Shown: positions 7,302 through 14,650, counted from the first letter of the stretch. The stretch is DNA of 15,160 bases from Methanolinea sp. UBA473 (GCA_002509495.1 DAEV01000110.1:4912-20071), one strand, 5' to 3'. Notes: generated by a model from the sequence alone, not told the origin. Numbers and translations are program-made.

Positions 7302-8507
7302 TCAGATGATCAGCTGTTCCTGGGTTGTCACCGGACGGATATGGAGCAGTTCCTCGGCTCCTGCCGCTACCGCTTCCCGGTGTTCGGGGATCGTGTAAAC
7401 CCCAAGCCTCCACTGCTCGCGACGGGTTTCGTTCAGGGTATGGATGAGGGGAGAGACCGCAGAGAGTTCTATCACCCGGTGGCGGTTCCGGACCCTGATA
7501 TGAAGCGACATCTCCCCCGGAAACGGCGGAATATCCACCAGTACGTTGTGGGGGGGGATCCCGGCCATGCCCGCTATCCTGGATGCAATCTCCCTTCGTT
7601 TCCCATGGGTATGGCAGTTGGCCACCCGTGCAACATTCACCTGGTCCCGGCCCACATAGAGCGCCCTTTTGTAAAGCTTCCGCTGGTAGATACGGGCAGC
7701 CAGTTCCCTCGCCACGGGCGATCCGGATGTGCGCAGATCCTGGAAGCAGGCCGCGTCGTCCTGTTTCACCATTGCGTCGATCCCCTCATGGGATTTCCCG
7801 GATACGTGCGCCATCACCGCCTGCTGGAACATCATCTCGGCGATACGGCTGACGTGGTGAAAATAGACGGCCGGGCGCATCAGGGTGCGTGCGATAAGGA
7901 GGGATTCCGCTGCATTGATCCCGCTCTCGTGGAGCACAACCTGCCCGTCCATCAGAGAGGTGCTCCTGAGGAGGCGGTGGGCATCCACCATCCCGTACGG
8001 GGCCCCCGTATAATGGGCATCCCGCAACAGGTAATCCATACGATCCACGTCGAGTTCTCCGTGGATGATCCCTGAAAGTGAATGTTTGCCTTCAATGAGG
8101 GAGGCAACCTCACCTGCGTCGATTCCGGCCTCGTCAAGAAGAATCCCGGTATCTTCCTCCAGCAGCAGATCCAGGACCTGGTGATGGCTCTTTCCAAGGC
8201 ACTCCTCGGCCAGGGGCTCGATTGCATGGGAGAAGGGTCCGTGACCGATGTCGTGCAGCATCCCTGCCGCCATGACGAGACCCGTATCGTCCTCCCCTAA
8301 TTCCAGCTGCCGGGCCATCAGTCCTGCCAGGAATGTGGTCCCGAGAGAATGCTCGAACCGTGTGTGGTGGGCGCCGGGATATACCAGGAAGGAGAAACCG
8401 AGCTGCCTGATATACCGCAAACGTTGGAGAACAGGAGAATCCAGGATCGGGAGGAGAATTTCTGGGATTTCCACATACCCGTGCACGGGGTCCTTGATGA
8501 TCTTCAT
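7302..8507 (-). CDS. HD-domain phosphohydrolase, SAMHD1/dGTPase-like, 401 residues
   Basis: This is a member of the COG1078-type HD phosphohydrolases, relatives of SAMHD1 and bacterial dGTP triphosphohydrolases. It opens with the characteristic IKDPVHGYVEIP and DSPVLQRLRYIRQLGFSFLV. Metal ligands are visible: H53 in HTRFEHSLGT, H85-D86 in MLHDIGHGPFSHAIE, and D155 in the LDVDRMDYLLRDA segment. The likely activity is hydrolysis of dNTPs or another nucleotide; archaeal members are poorly characterised, so the substrate is open. The C-terminal 150 residues are divergent and could carry an allosteric or oligomerisation region. The start is ATG 8507; there is no ribosome site in the short leader implied by the TATA box near 8541. 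It is divergent from cofD with only 48 bases between, so the two may share a control region. Confidence 0.9.
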   Translation of the reverse strand: MKIIKDPVHGYVEIPEILLPILDSPVLQRLRYIRQLGFSFLVYPGAHHTRFEHSLGTTFLAGLMARQLELGEDDTGLVMAAGMLHDIGHGPFSHAIEPLAEECLGKSHHQVLDLLLEEDTGILLDEAGIDAGEVASLIEGKHSLSGIIHGELDVDRMDYLLRDAHYTGAPYGMVDAHRLLRSTSLMDGQVVLHESGINAAESLLIARTLMRPAVYFHHVSRIAEMMFQQAVMAHVSGKSHEGIDAMVKQDDAACFQDLRTSGSPVARELAARIYQRKLYKRALYVGRDQVNVARVANCHTHGKRREIASRIAGMAGIPPHNVLVDIPPFPGEMSLHIRVRNRHRVIELSAVSPLIHTLNETRREQWRLGVYTIPEHREAVAAGAEELLHIRPVTTQEQLII

Positions 8508-8536
8508 GCCGCAATGGCTAACTCTTCCATCCTACC

Positions 8537-8546
8537 TATAAATAAC
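8537..8546 (-). promoter_or_regulatory. TATA box in the HD/cofD divergent gap
   Basis: The minus strand reads TTATTTATAG, centred about 34 bases before the HD start, predicting a leader of about 8 bases. On the plus strand the same element lies only about 15 bases before the cofD ATG, too close to drive that gene in the normal way. Thus I assign it to the HD gene. No clear cofD promoter is seen in the gap. Confidence 0.45.
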
Positions 8547-8555
8547 TAGAGCGCC

Positions 8556-9458
8556 ATGATCACATTTCTCTCCGGCGGGACGGGGACGCCGAAGCTGATC
8601 CGCGGGATGAGATCCCATCTCCCCGACGAAGAGATCGCGGTGGTGGTGAATACCGCGGAGGATCTCTGGATCTGCGGTAACCACCTCTCCCCCGATCTGG
8701 ACACCCTGGTCTACCTCTTCGCAGGATCCCTCGATACCACCACCTGGTGGGGGATCCGGGGGGATACGTTCAGGACTCACGAGGAAGCTCTCCGCATGGG
8801 AGCGGATGAGTTTATCGCGATAGGGGATACGGACAGGGCGATGCACATCGCCCGGGGCGAACTCCTTCGCCGGGGGTTCAGGCTCACGGAGGCGACGGAG
8901 AGGATCTGCCGGAGTCTTGGTGTACGGGCACAGATCCTCCCGATGACCGACACGCCGGTCAGGACCATTGTCCTTTCCCGGGGCAGGGAGTTCCATTTTC
9001 AGGAGTTCTGGGTGAGGCACCGGGGAGATATGCCGATCGAAGGGGTGGAGCGAAGATGGGACGTGCCGCCTGAGGCAACAGGGGAAGTGATCAGCGCCGT
9101 CCGCTCCTCCGAAGCGGTCGTAATAGGACCCAGCAATCCCATAACAAGCATCCTCCCCATCCTCGAATGCGCGGGGATTCGCGACGCGTTGTCTGGAAAG
9201 ATCGTCATCTCCGTCAGCCCGTTCATCGGGGATGCCCCTGTAAGCGGCCCTGCGGCAGCCCTGATGCGGGCCCGCGGGCTTGCCCCCGATTCCCTCTCCA
9301 CCCGCGACCTCTATCGGGACATATCGTCGTATTTCATTCATGATCTCCGGGATCCTGTGGAGGTCCCCGGAAGCTACCGGATGGATACCCTGATGACAGA
9401 CCTTGATGCGAGCACGCGGCTGTGCGGAGAGATCCTTTCAATAATCCGCGGACAATAA
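8556..9458 (+). CDS. cofD: 2-phospho-L-lactate transferase, coenzyme F420 biosynthesis
   Basis: CofD joins the activated phosphate-lactate moiety (LPPG or its enolpyruvyl form) to the deazaflavin Fo, giving F420-0, the precursor of the hydride carrier F420 used in methanogenesis. The 300-residue length is typical. Motifs seen are MITFLSGGTGTPKLIRGM (1-18), VVNTAEDLWICGNHLSPDLD (30-49), FIAIGDTDRAMHIARGELL (86-104), IGPSNPITSILPIL and VISVSPFIGDAPVSGPAAAL. The start at ATG 8556 is fixed by the family, whose proteins begin right at the Gly-rich loop. There is no obvious ribosome site, so the mRNA may be nearly leaderless. It is divergent from the HD gene and is followed after 84 bases by a HEAT gene with its own promoter. 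No other F420 genes lie in the window. Confidence 0.96.
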   Translation: MITFLSGGTGTPKLIRGMRSHLPDEEIAVVVNTAEDLWICGNHLSPDLDTLVYLFAGSLDTTTWWGIRGDTFRTHEEALRMGADEFIAIGDTDRAMHIARGELLRRGFRLTEATERICRSLGVRAQILPMTDTPVRTIVLSRGREFHFQEFWVRHRGDMPIEGVERRWDVPPEATGEVISAVRSSEAVVIGPSNPITSILPILECAGIRDALSGKIVISVSPFIGDAPVSGPAAALMRARGLAPDSLSTRDLYRDISSYFIHDLRDPVEVPGSYRMDTLMTDLDASTRLCGEILSIIRGQ

Positions 9459-9493
9459 TTGCCTGCAGCATCTCCAAATGCCCGGTTATTCGA

Positions 9494-9533
9494 TATTATT
9501 TTAACTATATCGACTGACTATCGTGTAAGGAGC
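9494..9533 (+). promoter_or_regulatory. Promoter and ribosome binding site of the large HEAT gene
   Basis: A strongly AT-rich patch holds TATTATTTTAACTATAT (9494-9510). A transcript start near 9524 follows from the first TATA-like element. AAGGAG at 9528-9533 lies about 9 bases before ATG 9543. This both sets the start and shows that the gene need not depend on cofD read-through. Confidence 0.5.
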
Positions 9534-9542
9534 AGGGAACCG

Positions 9543-10724
9543 ATGAGCATTTTTAAATCGCTGAAAGAGGCGCTCGCAGCGGGGAATGAACCCCCCCTGG
9601 GAATAGCGGAACGGGAGCACCTTGAAAATGTAAAGAAGGCTCTCACCTATGGAGACGTGGAGGCCAGGTGGAACGCCATCCGGGCGGTGGGGGAGCTTGG
9701 CGAGTCTTTCATCGAACCGCTGGTGCAGGCACTTGCCGACGAATACTGGATCGTCCGCAGGGGTGCCGCAGACACCCTCGGCAAGATCGGATCGCCGGCC
9801 ATCAATGCCCTGATAGGGATGCTCGAGAACGAAGACGAAGACGTCCGCCGCGAGGTAAAGCGGGCCCTCATGATCATAGGGGAACAATCGGTAGATCCCC
9901 TCCTTGCAGGCCTTTCTTACAACCAGCCGCAGGTCAGGAAGGGGGCCGCGGAGATCCTCGGGGAGATGGAGGTGGAGAGAGCTTCGGGCCCGCTGATTGC
10001 CACGCTCGCGGATTCCGAACCTGGCGTTCGGCAGGAAGCGGCAGCTGCCCTGTCCAGGATCAGGGATCCCGCGGCCGTCGAACCGCTCATCGGGCTGCTA
10101 GGGGATGAGTTCGGATACGTAAGAATGACGGCGGCGGGAACGCTGTGCACGCTGTCCGATGTCTCACTGGAGCCGCTGATCCGTGCTCTGGCCCATCCCC
10201 GGCCGGAGCTGCGCCAGAGGGCGGGGCTCGCCCTTGCCTCTATCGGGACCCAGGCCGTCGAGAAGTTGAACGAAGCGCTCGGTCACGAGGATCCTCTTAT
10301 CCGCAGCGGGTCCTCGGGGGTTCTCGGGCGGATACGGGATTCCACGTCCATTCCCGGGCTTATCGCCCTCCTGGGAGATAGGGAGAGGGGAGTCAGGCGG
10401 GAGGCGGTCAAAGCACTGGCATCCATCGGAATTCCTGCAATACAGCCCCTTATGCAGGCGTTCCATGACGGGGATCCTGTGGTGAGGAACTGCGCGATGG
10501 AAGCACTCTGGATGATCGGAAGCCCTGCTACCCGACCGCTCCTGGAACTCCTCGGCGACCAGAATGTTGAAATCCGTAAGAGGACTGCCCTTCTTCTCGG
10601 TGAGATCGGTGATCCTTCCGCGATAGAGTCCCTTTCCCGGGCGTTAAGCGACGAAAACCCGGCCGTCCGGAGGGAGGCGTTTGAGGCACTGGAGATGATC
10701 AAGAAGAAAAAGCCTGAGGGATGA
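9543..10724 (+). CDS. HEAT-repeat (PBS-lyase type) scaffold protein, 393 residues
   Basis: After an N-terminal helix-rich segment (MSIFKSLKEALAAGNEPP), the protein from about residue 40 to the end consists of roughly eleven HEAT-like repeats of 31 residues. Examples are ARWNAIRAVGELGESFIEPL, VRREVKRALMIIGEQSVDPL, VRQEAAAALSRIRDPAAVEP and IRKRTALLLGEIGDPSAIES. It has no membrane helix or signal peptide, so it is probably a cytosolic scaffold. PBS-lyase-type HEAT repeats are named after phycobilisome lyases, but nothing here suggests a bilin substrate. The start at ATG 9543 is supported by AAGGAG; the frame is open back to 9459, but that part covers the promoter region. It ends in a Lys-rich tail. 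The gene is convergent with the lipoprotein gene. The binding partner is unknown. Confidence 0.88.
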   Translation: MSIFKSLKEALAAGNEPPLGIAEREHLENVKKALTYGDVEARWNAIRAVGELGESFIEPLVQALADEYWIVRRGAADTLGKIGSPAINALIGMLENEDEDVRREVKRALMIIGEQSVDPLLAGLSYNQPQVRKGAAEILGEMEVERASGPLIATLADSEPGVRQEAAAALSRIRDPAAVEPLIGLLGDEFGYVRMTAAGTLCTLSDVSLEPLIRALAHPRPELRQRAGLALASIGTQAVEKLNEALGHEDPLIRSGSSGVLGRIRDSTSIPGLIALLGDRERGVRREAVKALASIGIPAIQPLMQAFHDGDPVVRNCAMEALWMIGSPATRPLLELLGDQNVEIRKRTALLLGEIGDPSAIESLSRALSDENPAVRREAFEALEMIKKKKPEG

Positions 10725-10790
10725 GATCCTGCCTGATTATTCCTGGAATACCCGGAATTCTCCCTCCAGCGATTTTCGTTCCTGATTCAA

Positions 10791-10797
10791 CTTTTTC
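10791..10797 (+). terminator. Candidate T-run terminator after the large HEAT gene
   Basis: CTTTTTC lies about 70 bases after the HEAT stop, with a smaller TTTT at 10773-10776. Both are in the 81-base convergent gap before the lipoprotein gene. Archaeal termination at T runs is the basis; no strong hairpin is seen. Confidence 0.3.
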
Positions 10798-10805
10798 CGC
10801 CGGAC

Positions 10806-11327
10806 TTATGCGACGAGGGAGAAGCTCGTGCCGATCCGATAGTTCTTCACCGTCATCCCCTGGATCTGCACCTGGTATTCATCCGGAGCAAAGCCCCGCG
10901 TATCGATCAGAAACCACCATGAATTCATGGAATCTGCCGCCCCTTTCTCGACGATTGCGATCCCTGAAACTCCGTAGAAACGATTGTCCGAAGTCTTGCT
11001 GGTGGGGAGGAATGTGACCGAAGTCACCTCGATCAGGATGCGGTTTCCCGGGGACAGGATGGTGGTCTGCCTGATGAGCACCCGATCGCCCACATGGTAC
11101 ACCCCTCCCGGGATGAAGAGGATCGTATCGTTCAAATCCTGATCGCCAGGAGTCTCAGAAAAGGACGGTGTTCCTGTAGTGATATTCACCTCCGGAGCGG
11201 GTTCCACAATCGAAGGGGAAGGAAGCGGGGTCGTCGTCTGGGGGGATTCAGGCGGTGCCTGGATGCAGCCCGCAACAACGAGCGCACCGATTGCCAGGAA
11301 TACCGGGAGGGTGCACCATCGTGTCAT
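10806..11327 (-). CDS. Secreted lipoprotein of unknown function, 173 residues
   Basis: The N-terminus is a typical lipoprotein signal: MTRW, a hydrophobic core (LPVFLAIGALVV), then the lipobox VAGC with Cys21 as the lipidation site. A Pro/Thr/Ser-rich linker (about 23-60, PPESPQTTTPLPSPS and on) would span the space near the cell surface. The remaining 110 residues look beta-rich (IPGGVYHVGDRVLIRQTTIL and WWFLIDTRGFAPDEYQVQIQ), so the fold is likely a small extracellular beta domain. I recognise no family, although such lipoproteins are common in methanogens. A TATA-like CTTATCAT lies 27 bases before the ATG, consistent with a leaderless transcript. The gene is divergent from the MNT-HEPN gene (133-base gap) and convergent with the HEAT gene. 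Confidence 0.8.
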   Translation of the reverse strand: MTRWCTLPVFLAIGALVVAGCIQAPPESPQTTTPLPSPSIVEPAPEVNITTGTPSFSETPGDQDLNDTILFIPGGVYHVGDRVLIRQTTILSPGNRILIEVTSVTFLPTSKTSDNRFYGVSGIAIVEKGAADSMNSWWFLIDTRGFAPDEYQVQIQGMTVKNYRIGTSFSLVA

Positions 11328-11349
11328 GGGTAAGGGTCAGTACCGGGAG

Positions 11350-11358
11350 ATGATAAGG
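11350..11358 (-). promoter_or_regulatory. TATA-like element of the lipoprotein gene
   Basis: The minus strand reads CCTTATCAT, centred about 27 bases before ATG 11327. There is no ribosome site between it and the start, as expected for a leaderless mRNA. It is in the divergent gap with the MNT-HEPN gene. Confidence 0.35.
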
Positions 11359-11460
11359 TTGCGGAAATCCCATACCGGAGAACCCACTCCCTCGGGGAGC
11401 TTCCCGAAGATTCATATCCCAGGGACGGACATACAGGAAGAGGAATATCATAGGTGAGAG

Positions 11461-12111
11461 ATGCCCGGAAAAGAAAAGTCGACCATGCGGGAGGAGGTCT
11501 TGCTCGCGCTCAACACCAAATTCCCGGTCATGCGACGCATGTTTTCGGTGAAGAAGATCGGCCTTTTCGGATCGGTGGCACGGGGCGAAGATCGCCCGGA
11601 GAGCGACGTGGACATCGAGGTAGAATTCGAGCAGGGGCTCGATACCTACGAAAATTATATCGGGCTCTCGTTTTATCTGGACGAGCTCCTTGGAAGAAGA
11701 GTCGATCTTGTGACAACGAGGGTCCTGGCCATGTATCTCCGGCCGGAGCTGGGAGCCGAGTACGCTGTCCTCAGTCGCGACCTGGTGTACCTTTCTCAAA
11801 TGCTGGAGGAGATCTCCTTCCTCCACCAGCGGGCAAGGGGCATGACCGAGCGGGAGTTCTCACGGGACGAGATCGCCAGGCGTGCGGTAGTGCGGAGCCT
11901 TGAGATCATCGGTGAGTCTGCCTCCAGGGTCTCCCCTGCGTTCATGGAGCAGCACCCGGAGATCGCCTGGAAAGAACTGGAAGGGCTGAAATCCCGCCTC
12001 GTGCATCCTTACTTCTCCATGGACTGGCCGATGATCTGGAACGTAATGGGATCCTACCTTCCGGCGACCGAACAAAAATTGCGCCGGCTGCAGGCACGGT
12101 TATCCCATTGA
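11461..12111 (+). CDS. Fused MNT nucleotidyltransferase-HEPN protein (MntA-HepT type)
   Basis: One 216-residue chain joins two domains usually encoded by separate antitoxin and toxin genes. Residues 9-105 are a minimal nucleotidyltransferase: GS at 37-38, ten residues, then D49-V-D51 (the GSX10DXD motif), with D82 in RRVDLV as third carboxylate. In MntA these residues transfer AMP to the toxin. Residues 106-216 match HepT, a HEPN RNase-like toxin, including VRSLEIIGESASRVSP (144-159). The HepT motif RX4HXY is present as K177-SRLV-H182-P-Y184: the Arg is replaced by Lys, while the His and the Tyr that MntA AMPylates are kept. GGTGA ends 3 bases before ATG 11461; ATG 11485 is an alternative. 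The chain may be a self-contained toxin-antitoxin or a domesticated regulator. It stands alone between a lipoprotein gene and an unknown gene. Confidence 0.87.
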   Translation: MPGKEKSTMREEVLLALNTKFPVMRRMFSVKKIGLFGSVARGEDRPESDVDIEVEFEQGLDTYENYIGLSFYLDELLGRRVDLVTTRVLAMYLRPELGAEYAVLSRDLVYLSQMLEEISFLHQRARGMTEREFSRDEIARRAVVRSLEIIGESASRVSPAFMEQHPEIAWKELEGLKSRLVHPYFSMDWPMIWNVMGSYLPATEQKLRRLQARLSH

Positions 12112-12164
12112 TCACCGGTTGTTCAAAAAACACTGGATCCGGCAGGGCATGTCCCAGGGCATCG

Positions 12165-12172
12165 TTTATATT
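12165..12172 (+). promoter_or_regulatory. TATA box upstream of the unknown 330-residue protein gene
   Basis: TTTATATT stands in otherwise GC-rich DNA and predicts a transcript start near 12194. That leaves a leader of about 57 bases before ATG 12251 and excludes the in-frame TTG at 12188 as a start. Confidence 0.5.
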
Positions 12173-12250
12173 CCTGGACCCTAGAACTTGTTATCTGCGG
12201 GGGGTTCGGCCGGCCACGGGATCCATCGGGCCGGAAGAGAGCCTCCGATC

Positions 12251-13243
12251 ATGGAAGGACTGATGAACCAGTCGTATAACCTTTCCCCGGTATTGCGGGC
12301 GCTGATCGAGTACGCGGAGCGTGAGCTTCAGACGGAGATCGTGCTCCACAGGCGCACTGACGTTCCGCCCCAGGGACTGATGATCGACGACTATACCTTC
12401 GGGACCGGAAAGAACGTGATTGCGTTCTCCAGCGCCCAGCTCGGCATGCTCAAGGACTACACGATTGCCCGGTACTGTCTCCAGCTGCTGATCAAGGGAA
12501 TGGCGAGCAAGCGCCAGGAATACAGGGTACTCTCCTTCTCTGAAGAGGCCGCAGTCATGGCGGCAAAACAGATTTACCTCGACATCCTCAAGGATGAATG
12601 CACACGGAACCTCGAGGTCTGGAGGAAGAAACAACTCGTCTTTCTTCTCTATGTGCTTCTCCACGAGACCATGTCTGAAATTCCCTTCAACCTCCTTGCC
12701 AACCTGGTCATTTCCCACAGGTTCCCGGCCATGAGGAATGCCCAGGTCTATTTCCTCCTGAAAGAGAGCATGCGGGATATGCACGATCTGATACCGGTGA
12801 AGGACTTCCTCCCCCAGCGATACCTCGTGCTCAACAACGGGATGTACTACGCCCGGGACATGGTTCTCGCCTACAGTCTCTCCGAGTTCAAGCTCAATCC
12901 CGTGATCAACATCCCTGAACTGCAGCGGTTCCGGAACCTGGACATGAAGGAGATGATGACCCAGCGCTGGAGCCGGTCCCCCTGGTACCATACCAAGATG
13001 GTCGGGGATGCCATGTCCAACATGATGAAACTGACCGTCAACCTGGACTTTTCACAGCCTTTTTCCGAGGAATACTTCCATAACCTCTTCGCCTGCAGCC
13101 AGGATATTGTCAACCGCTGGATCGTGATGGTTGGGATGCAGGACTGGTACCTCTGGGAACTTCCCGAGCATCTCAGGGCTGCCCAGGCATCCCAGGCGGC
13201 CATCGAGAAGAGGGTGAGGGAAGAGATCTTCGGGCCTGACTAG
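12251..13243 (+). CDS. Unrecognised protein, 330 residues, own promoter
   Basis: I cannot place this protein in a family. It is rich in Met, Leu, Tyr and Arg and predicted to be mostly helical. Residues 129-153 are hydrophobic (LVFLLYVLLHE, then IPFNLLANLVI) but contain charged and polar residues, so I read them as a buried core helix pair, not a clear membrane span. HE at 138-139 is not followed by the second His of an HExxH metalloprotease. Other distinctive stretches are IDDYTFGTGKNVIAFSSAQL (45-64), NNGMYYARDMVLAYSLSEF and QRWSRSPWYHTKMVGDAMSN. No signal peptide is seen. The start is ATG 12251 or 12263; neither has a strong ribosome site. Codon use matches the genes to the left. It is followed by aspS after 114 bases. 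An intact, well-composed reading frame argues that it is a real, conserved gene. Confidence 0.75.
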   Translation: MEGLMNQSYNLSPVLRALIEYAERELQTEIVLHRRTDVPPQGLMIDDYTFGTGKNVIAFSSAQLGMLKDYTIARYCLQLLIKGMASKRQEYRVLSFSEEAAVMAAKQIYLDILKDECTRNLEVWRKKQLVFLLYVLLHETMSEIPFNLLANLVISHRFPAMRNAQVYFLLKESMRDMHDLIPVKDFLPQRYLVLNNGMYYARDMVLAYSLSEFKLNPVINIPELQRFRNLDMKEMMTQRWSRSPWYHTKMVGDAMSNMMKLTVNLDFSQPFSEEYFHNLFACSQDIVNRWIVMVGMQDWYLWELPEHLRAAQASQAAIEKRVREEIFGPD

Positions 13244-13245
13244 AA

Positions 13246-13258
13246 CCTGAATATCAGG
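13246..13258 (+). other. Small perfect inverted repeat after the unknown gene
   Basis: CCTGA-ATA-TCAGG forms a 5-bp hairpin starting two bases after the stop codon at 13241-13243. It has no T run after it, so termination here is doubtful. The rest of the 114-base gap holds GGTG at 13342-13345 before aspS and no clear TATA box, so aspS may be partly read through from upstream. Confidence 0.3.
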
Positions 13259-13357
13259 CTTCCAGGTCCCGGTCCTGAGCCGCGTATCCGAACGGGTTCC
13301 GGAGGGGAGGCGGGAAAAACCCATTATCCCGGACAACCCATAGGTGTAAGATTTGTT

Positions 13358-14650
13358 ATGCGGATGCCGATACAGGCGGTAACGCCGGAGACAGAGAGAG
13401 CCGAGATTCTGGGCTGGGTTCACGAGTACCGGGACCTGGGGGGCCTCTCCTTCCTCCTCGTCCGGGACCGCACCGGGATCATCCAGGTGACCATCCCCAA
13501 GAAGAAAGTGACGGAACAGGTACTCTCTTCGGTGAAACTGGTCTCCCGTGAATCCGTCGTGCGGGTTGCCGGGATTGTCAAAGCCATTGAAAAGGCCCCC
13601 GGAGGCCGCGAGCTCGTGCCCGATCTCTTCGAAATCGTGAGCATGAGTGCCAGCCCTCTTCCCCTCGATGTCGTGGAAAAGGTCCCGGCGGAACTGGATA
13701 CCCGGCTTGACGCCCGATTCCTGGATGCCCGCCGGCCCAGGATTGCGGCCGTCTTCCATATCCGCAGTGCGGTGATGCGGGCGGTCCACGATTACCTCTT
13801 TTCCCGTGGATTCGTGCATATCACCACTCCCAAAGTTGTGGCTGCAGCCACCGAGGGGGGGACAGAACTCTTTCCCATTGCCTATTTCGAGAAGGAGGCG
13901 TTCCTCAACCAGAGCCCCCAGCTCTACAAGCAGATGATGATGGGCGCCGGGTTCGAGAAGGTCTTCGAAATCGGCCCGATCTTCCGGGCCGAGGAGCACA
14001 ACACCACGCGCCACCTGAACGAGGCGACCTCGATCGACGCCGAGGTCTCGTTCGCGGACCACGAGGACGTGATGACCCTTCTCGAGGAGCTCGTGGTCTC
14101 GTGCTACGAGCATGTGGCGGCCACCTGCGCCGACGCGCTCGCCCGCGGGGGCTTCGCCGAGCTGGCGGTTCCGCGGGCCCCATTCTCCCGCCTCCCCTAC
14201 GCCGAGGCGATCGAGATCGCGGCCGGAGGGATCGAAGAGCCGATCGCCTTCGGCGACGACCTCTCGCCCGGAGTCGAACGGGCGATCGGCGAGGAGATGG
14301 GCGAACACTACTTCGTCACGGACTGGCCGACCTCGATCCGGCCGTACTATGCGATGCCGTACGAGGACGACCCGTCGATCTGCAAGGCCTTCGACCTGAT
14401 GCACCCCCGGATGGAGCTCTCCTCGGGGGCCCAGCGCGTCCACCGGCACGACATGCTCGAGCGGCAGCTCGTGGCCAAGGGACTCGACCCGGCCTCGTTC
14501 GAATTCTACCTGCGGCCGTTCCGGTACGGGATGCCGCCGCACGCGGGCTGGGGCCTCGGGGTCGAGCGGTTCGTGATGACCATGCTCGACCTGCCGAACG
14601 TCCGCGAGGCCGTGCTCTTTCCGCGGGACCGGCACCGGCTCGTGCCATGA
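13358..14650 (+). CDS. aspS: Aspartate--tRNA(Asp/Asn) ligase, archaeal non-discriminating type
   Basis: AspRS charges tRNA with aspartate. The 430-residue length is normal for archaea. An N-terminal OB fold (about 14-105) binds the anticodon. The class II core follows: motif 1 around 136-160 (RSAVMRAVHDYLFSRGFVHI), motif 2 at 202-222 (FEIGPIFRAEEHNTTRHLNE) and motif 3 near the end (GWGLGVERFVMTMLDLPNVR). In the OB fold GWVHEYRDLGG has His where discriminating Thermococcus AspRS has Trp, and APGG lies at the second determinant. This fits the relaxed enzyme that also makes Asp-tRNA(Asn) for conversion to Asn-tRNA by GatCAB. The start is ATG 13358, after GGTG 12 bases upstream. The stop overlaps the next ATG as ATGA. 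GC and third-position GC rise sharply from about residue 180-200 onward, unlike the first half. Confidence 0.96.
   Translation: MRMPIQAVTPETERAEILGWVHEYRDLGGLSFLLVRDRTGIIQVTIPKKKVTEQVLSSVKLVSRESVVRVAGIVKAIEKAPGGRELVPDLFEIVSMSASPLPLDVVEKVPAELDTRLDARFLDARRPRIAAVFHIRSAVMRAVHDYLFSRGFVHITTPKVVAAATEGGTELFPIAYFEKEAFLNQSPQLYKQMMMGAGFEKVFEIGPIFRAEEHNTTRHLNEATSIDAEVSFADHEDVMTLLEELVVSCYEHVAATCADALARGGFAELAVPRAPFSRLPYAEAIEIAAGGIEEPIAFGDDLSPGVERAIGEEMGEHYFVTDWPTSIRPYYAMPYEDDPSICKAFDLMHPRMELSSGAQRVHRHDMLERQLVAKGLDPASFEFYLRPFRYGMPPHAGWGLGVERFVMTMLDLPNVREAVLFPRDRHRLVP

Noticed and set aside
8508..8531. Eight-codon leader frame (MEELAIAA) ending as ATGA at the HD start
   Set aside because: The TATA box predicts a transcript start near 8515, downstream of its ATG, so it is probably not transcribed.
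9459..9542. 28-codon N-terminal extension of the large HEAT protein
   Set aside because: The stretch contains the AT-rich promoter and the AAGGAG site that serves ATG 9543.
9660..10700. Periodic similarity about every 93 bases in the large HEAT gene, considered as a DNA repeat array
   Set aside because: The period equals one 31-residue HEAT unit; it is protein-level repetition with diverged bases, not a CRISPR or tandem satellite.
12659..12685. HE motif in the unknown 330-residue protein as a possible metalloprotease site
   Set aside because: The second His of HExxH is absent (HETMS), so no zinc peptidase call is justified.
13052..14635. Minus-strand open frame of 527 codons
   Set aside because: It is antisense to aspS, whose motifs are certain. 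The long frame follows from high GC; the product is Arg/His/Gly-rich with no fold-like pattern.
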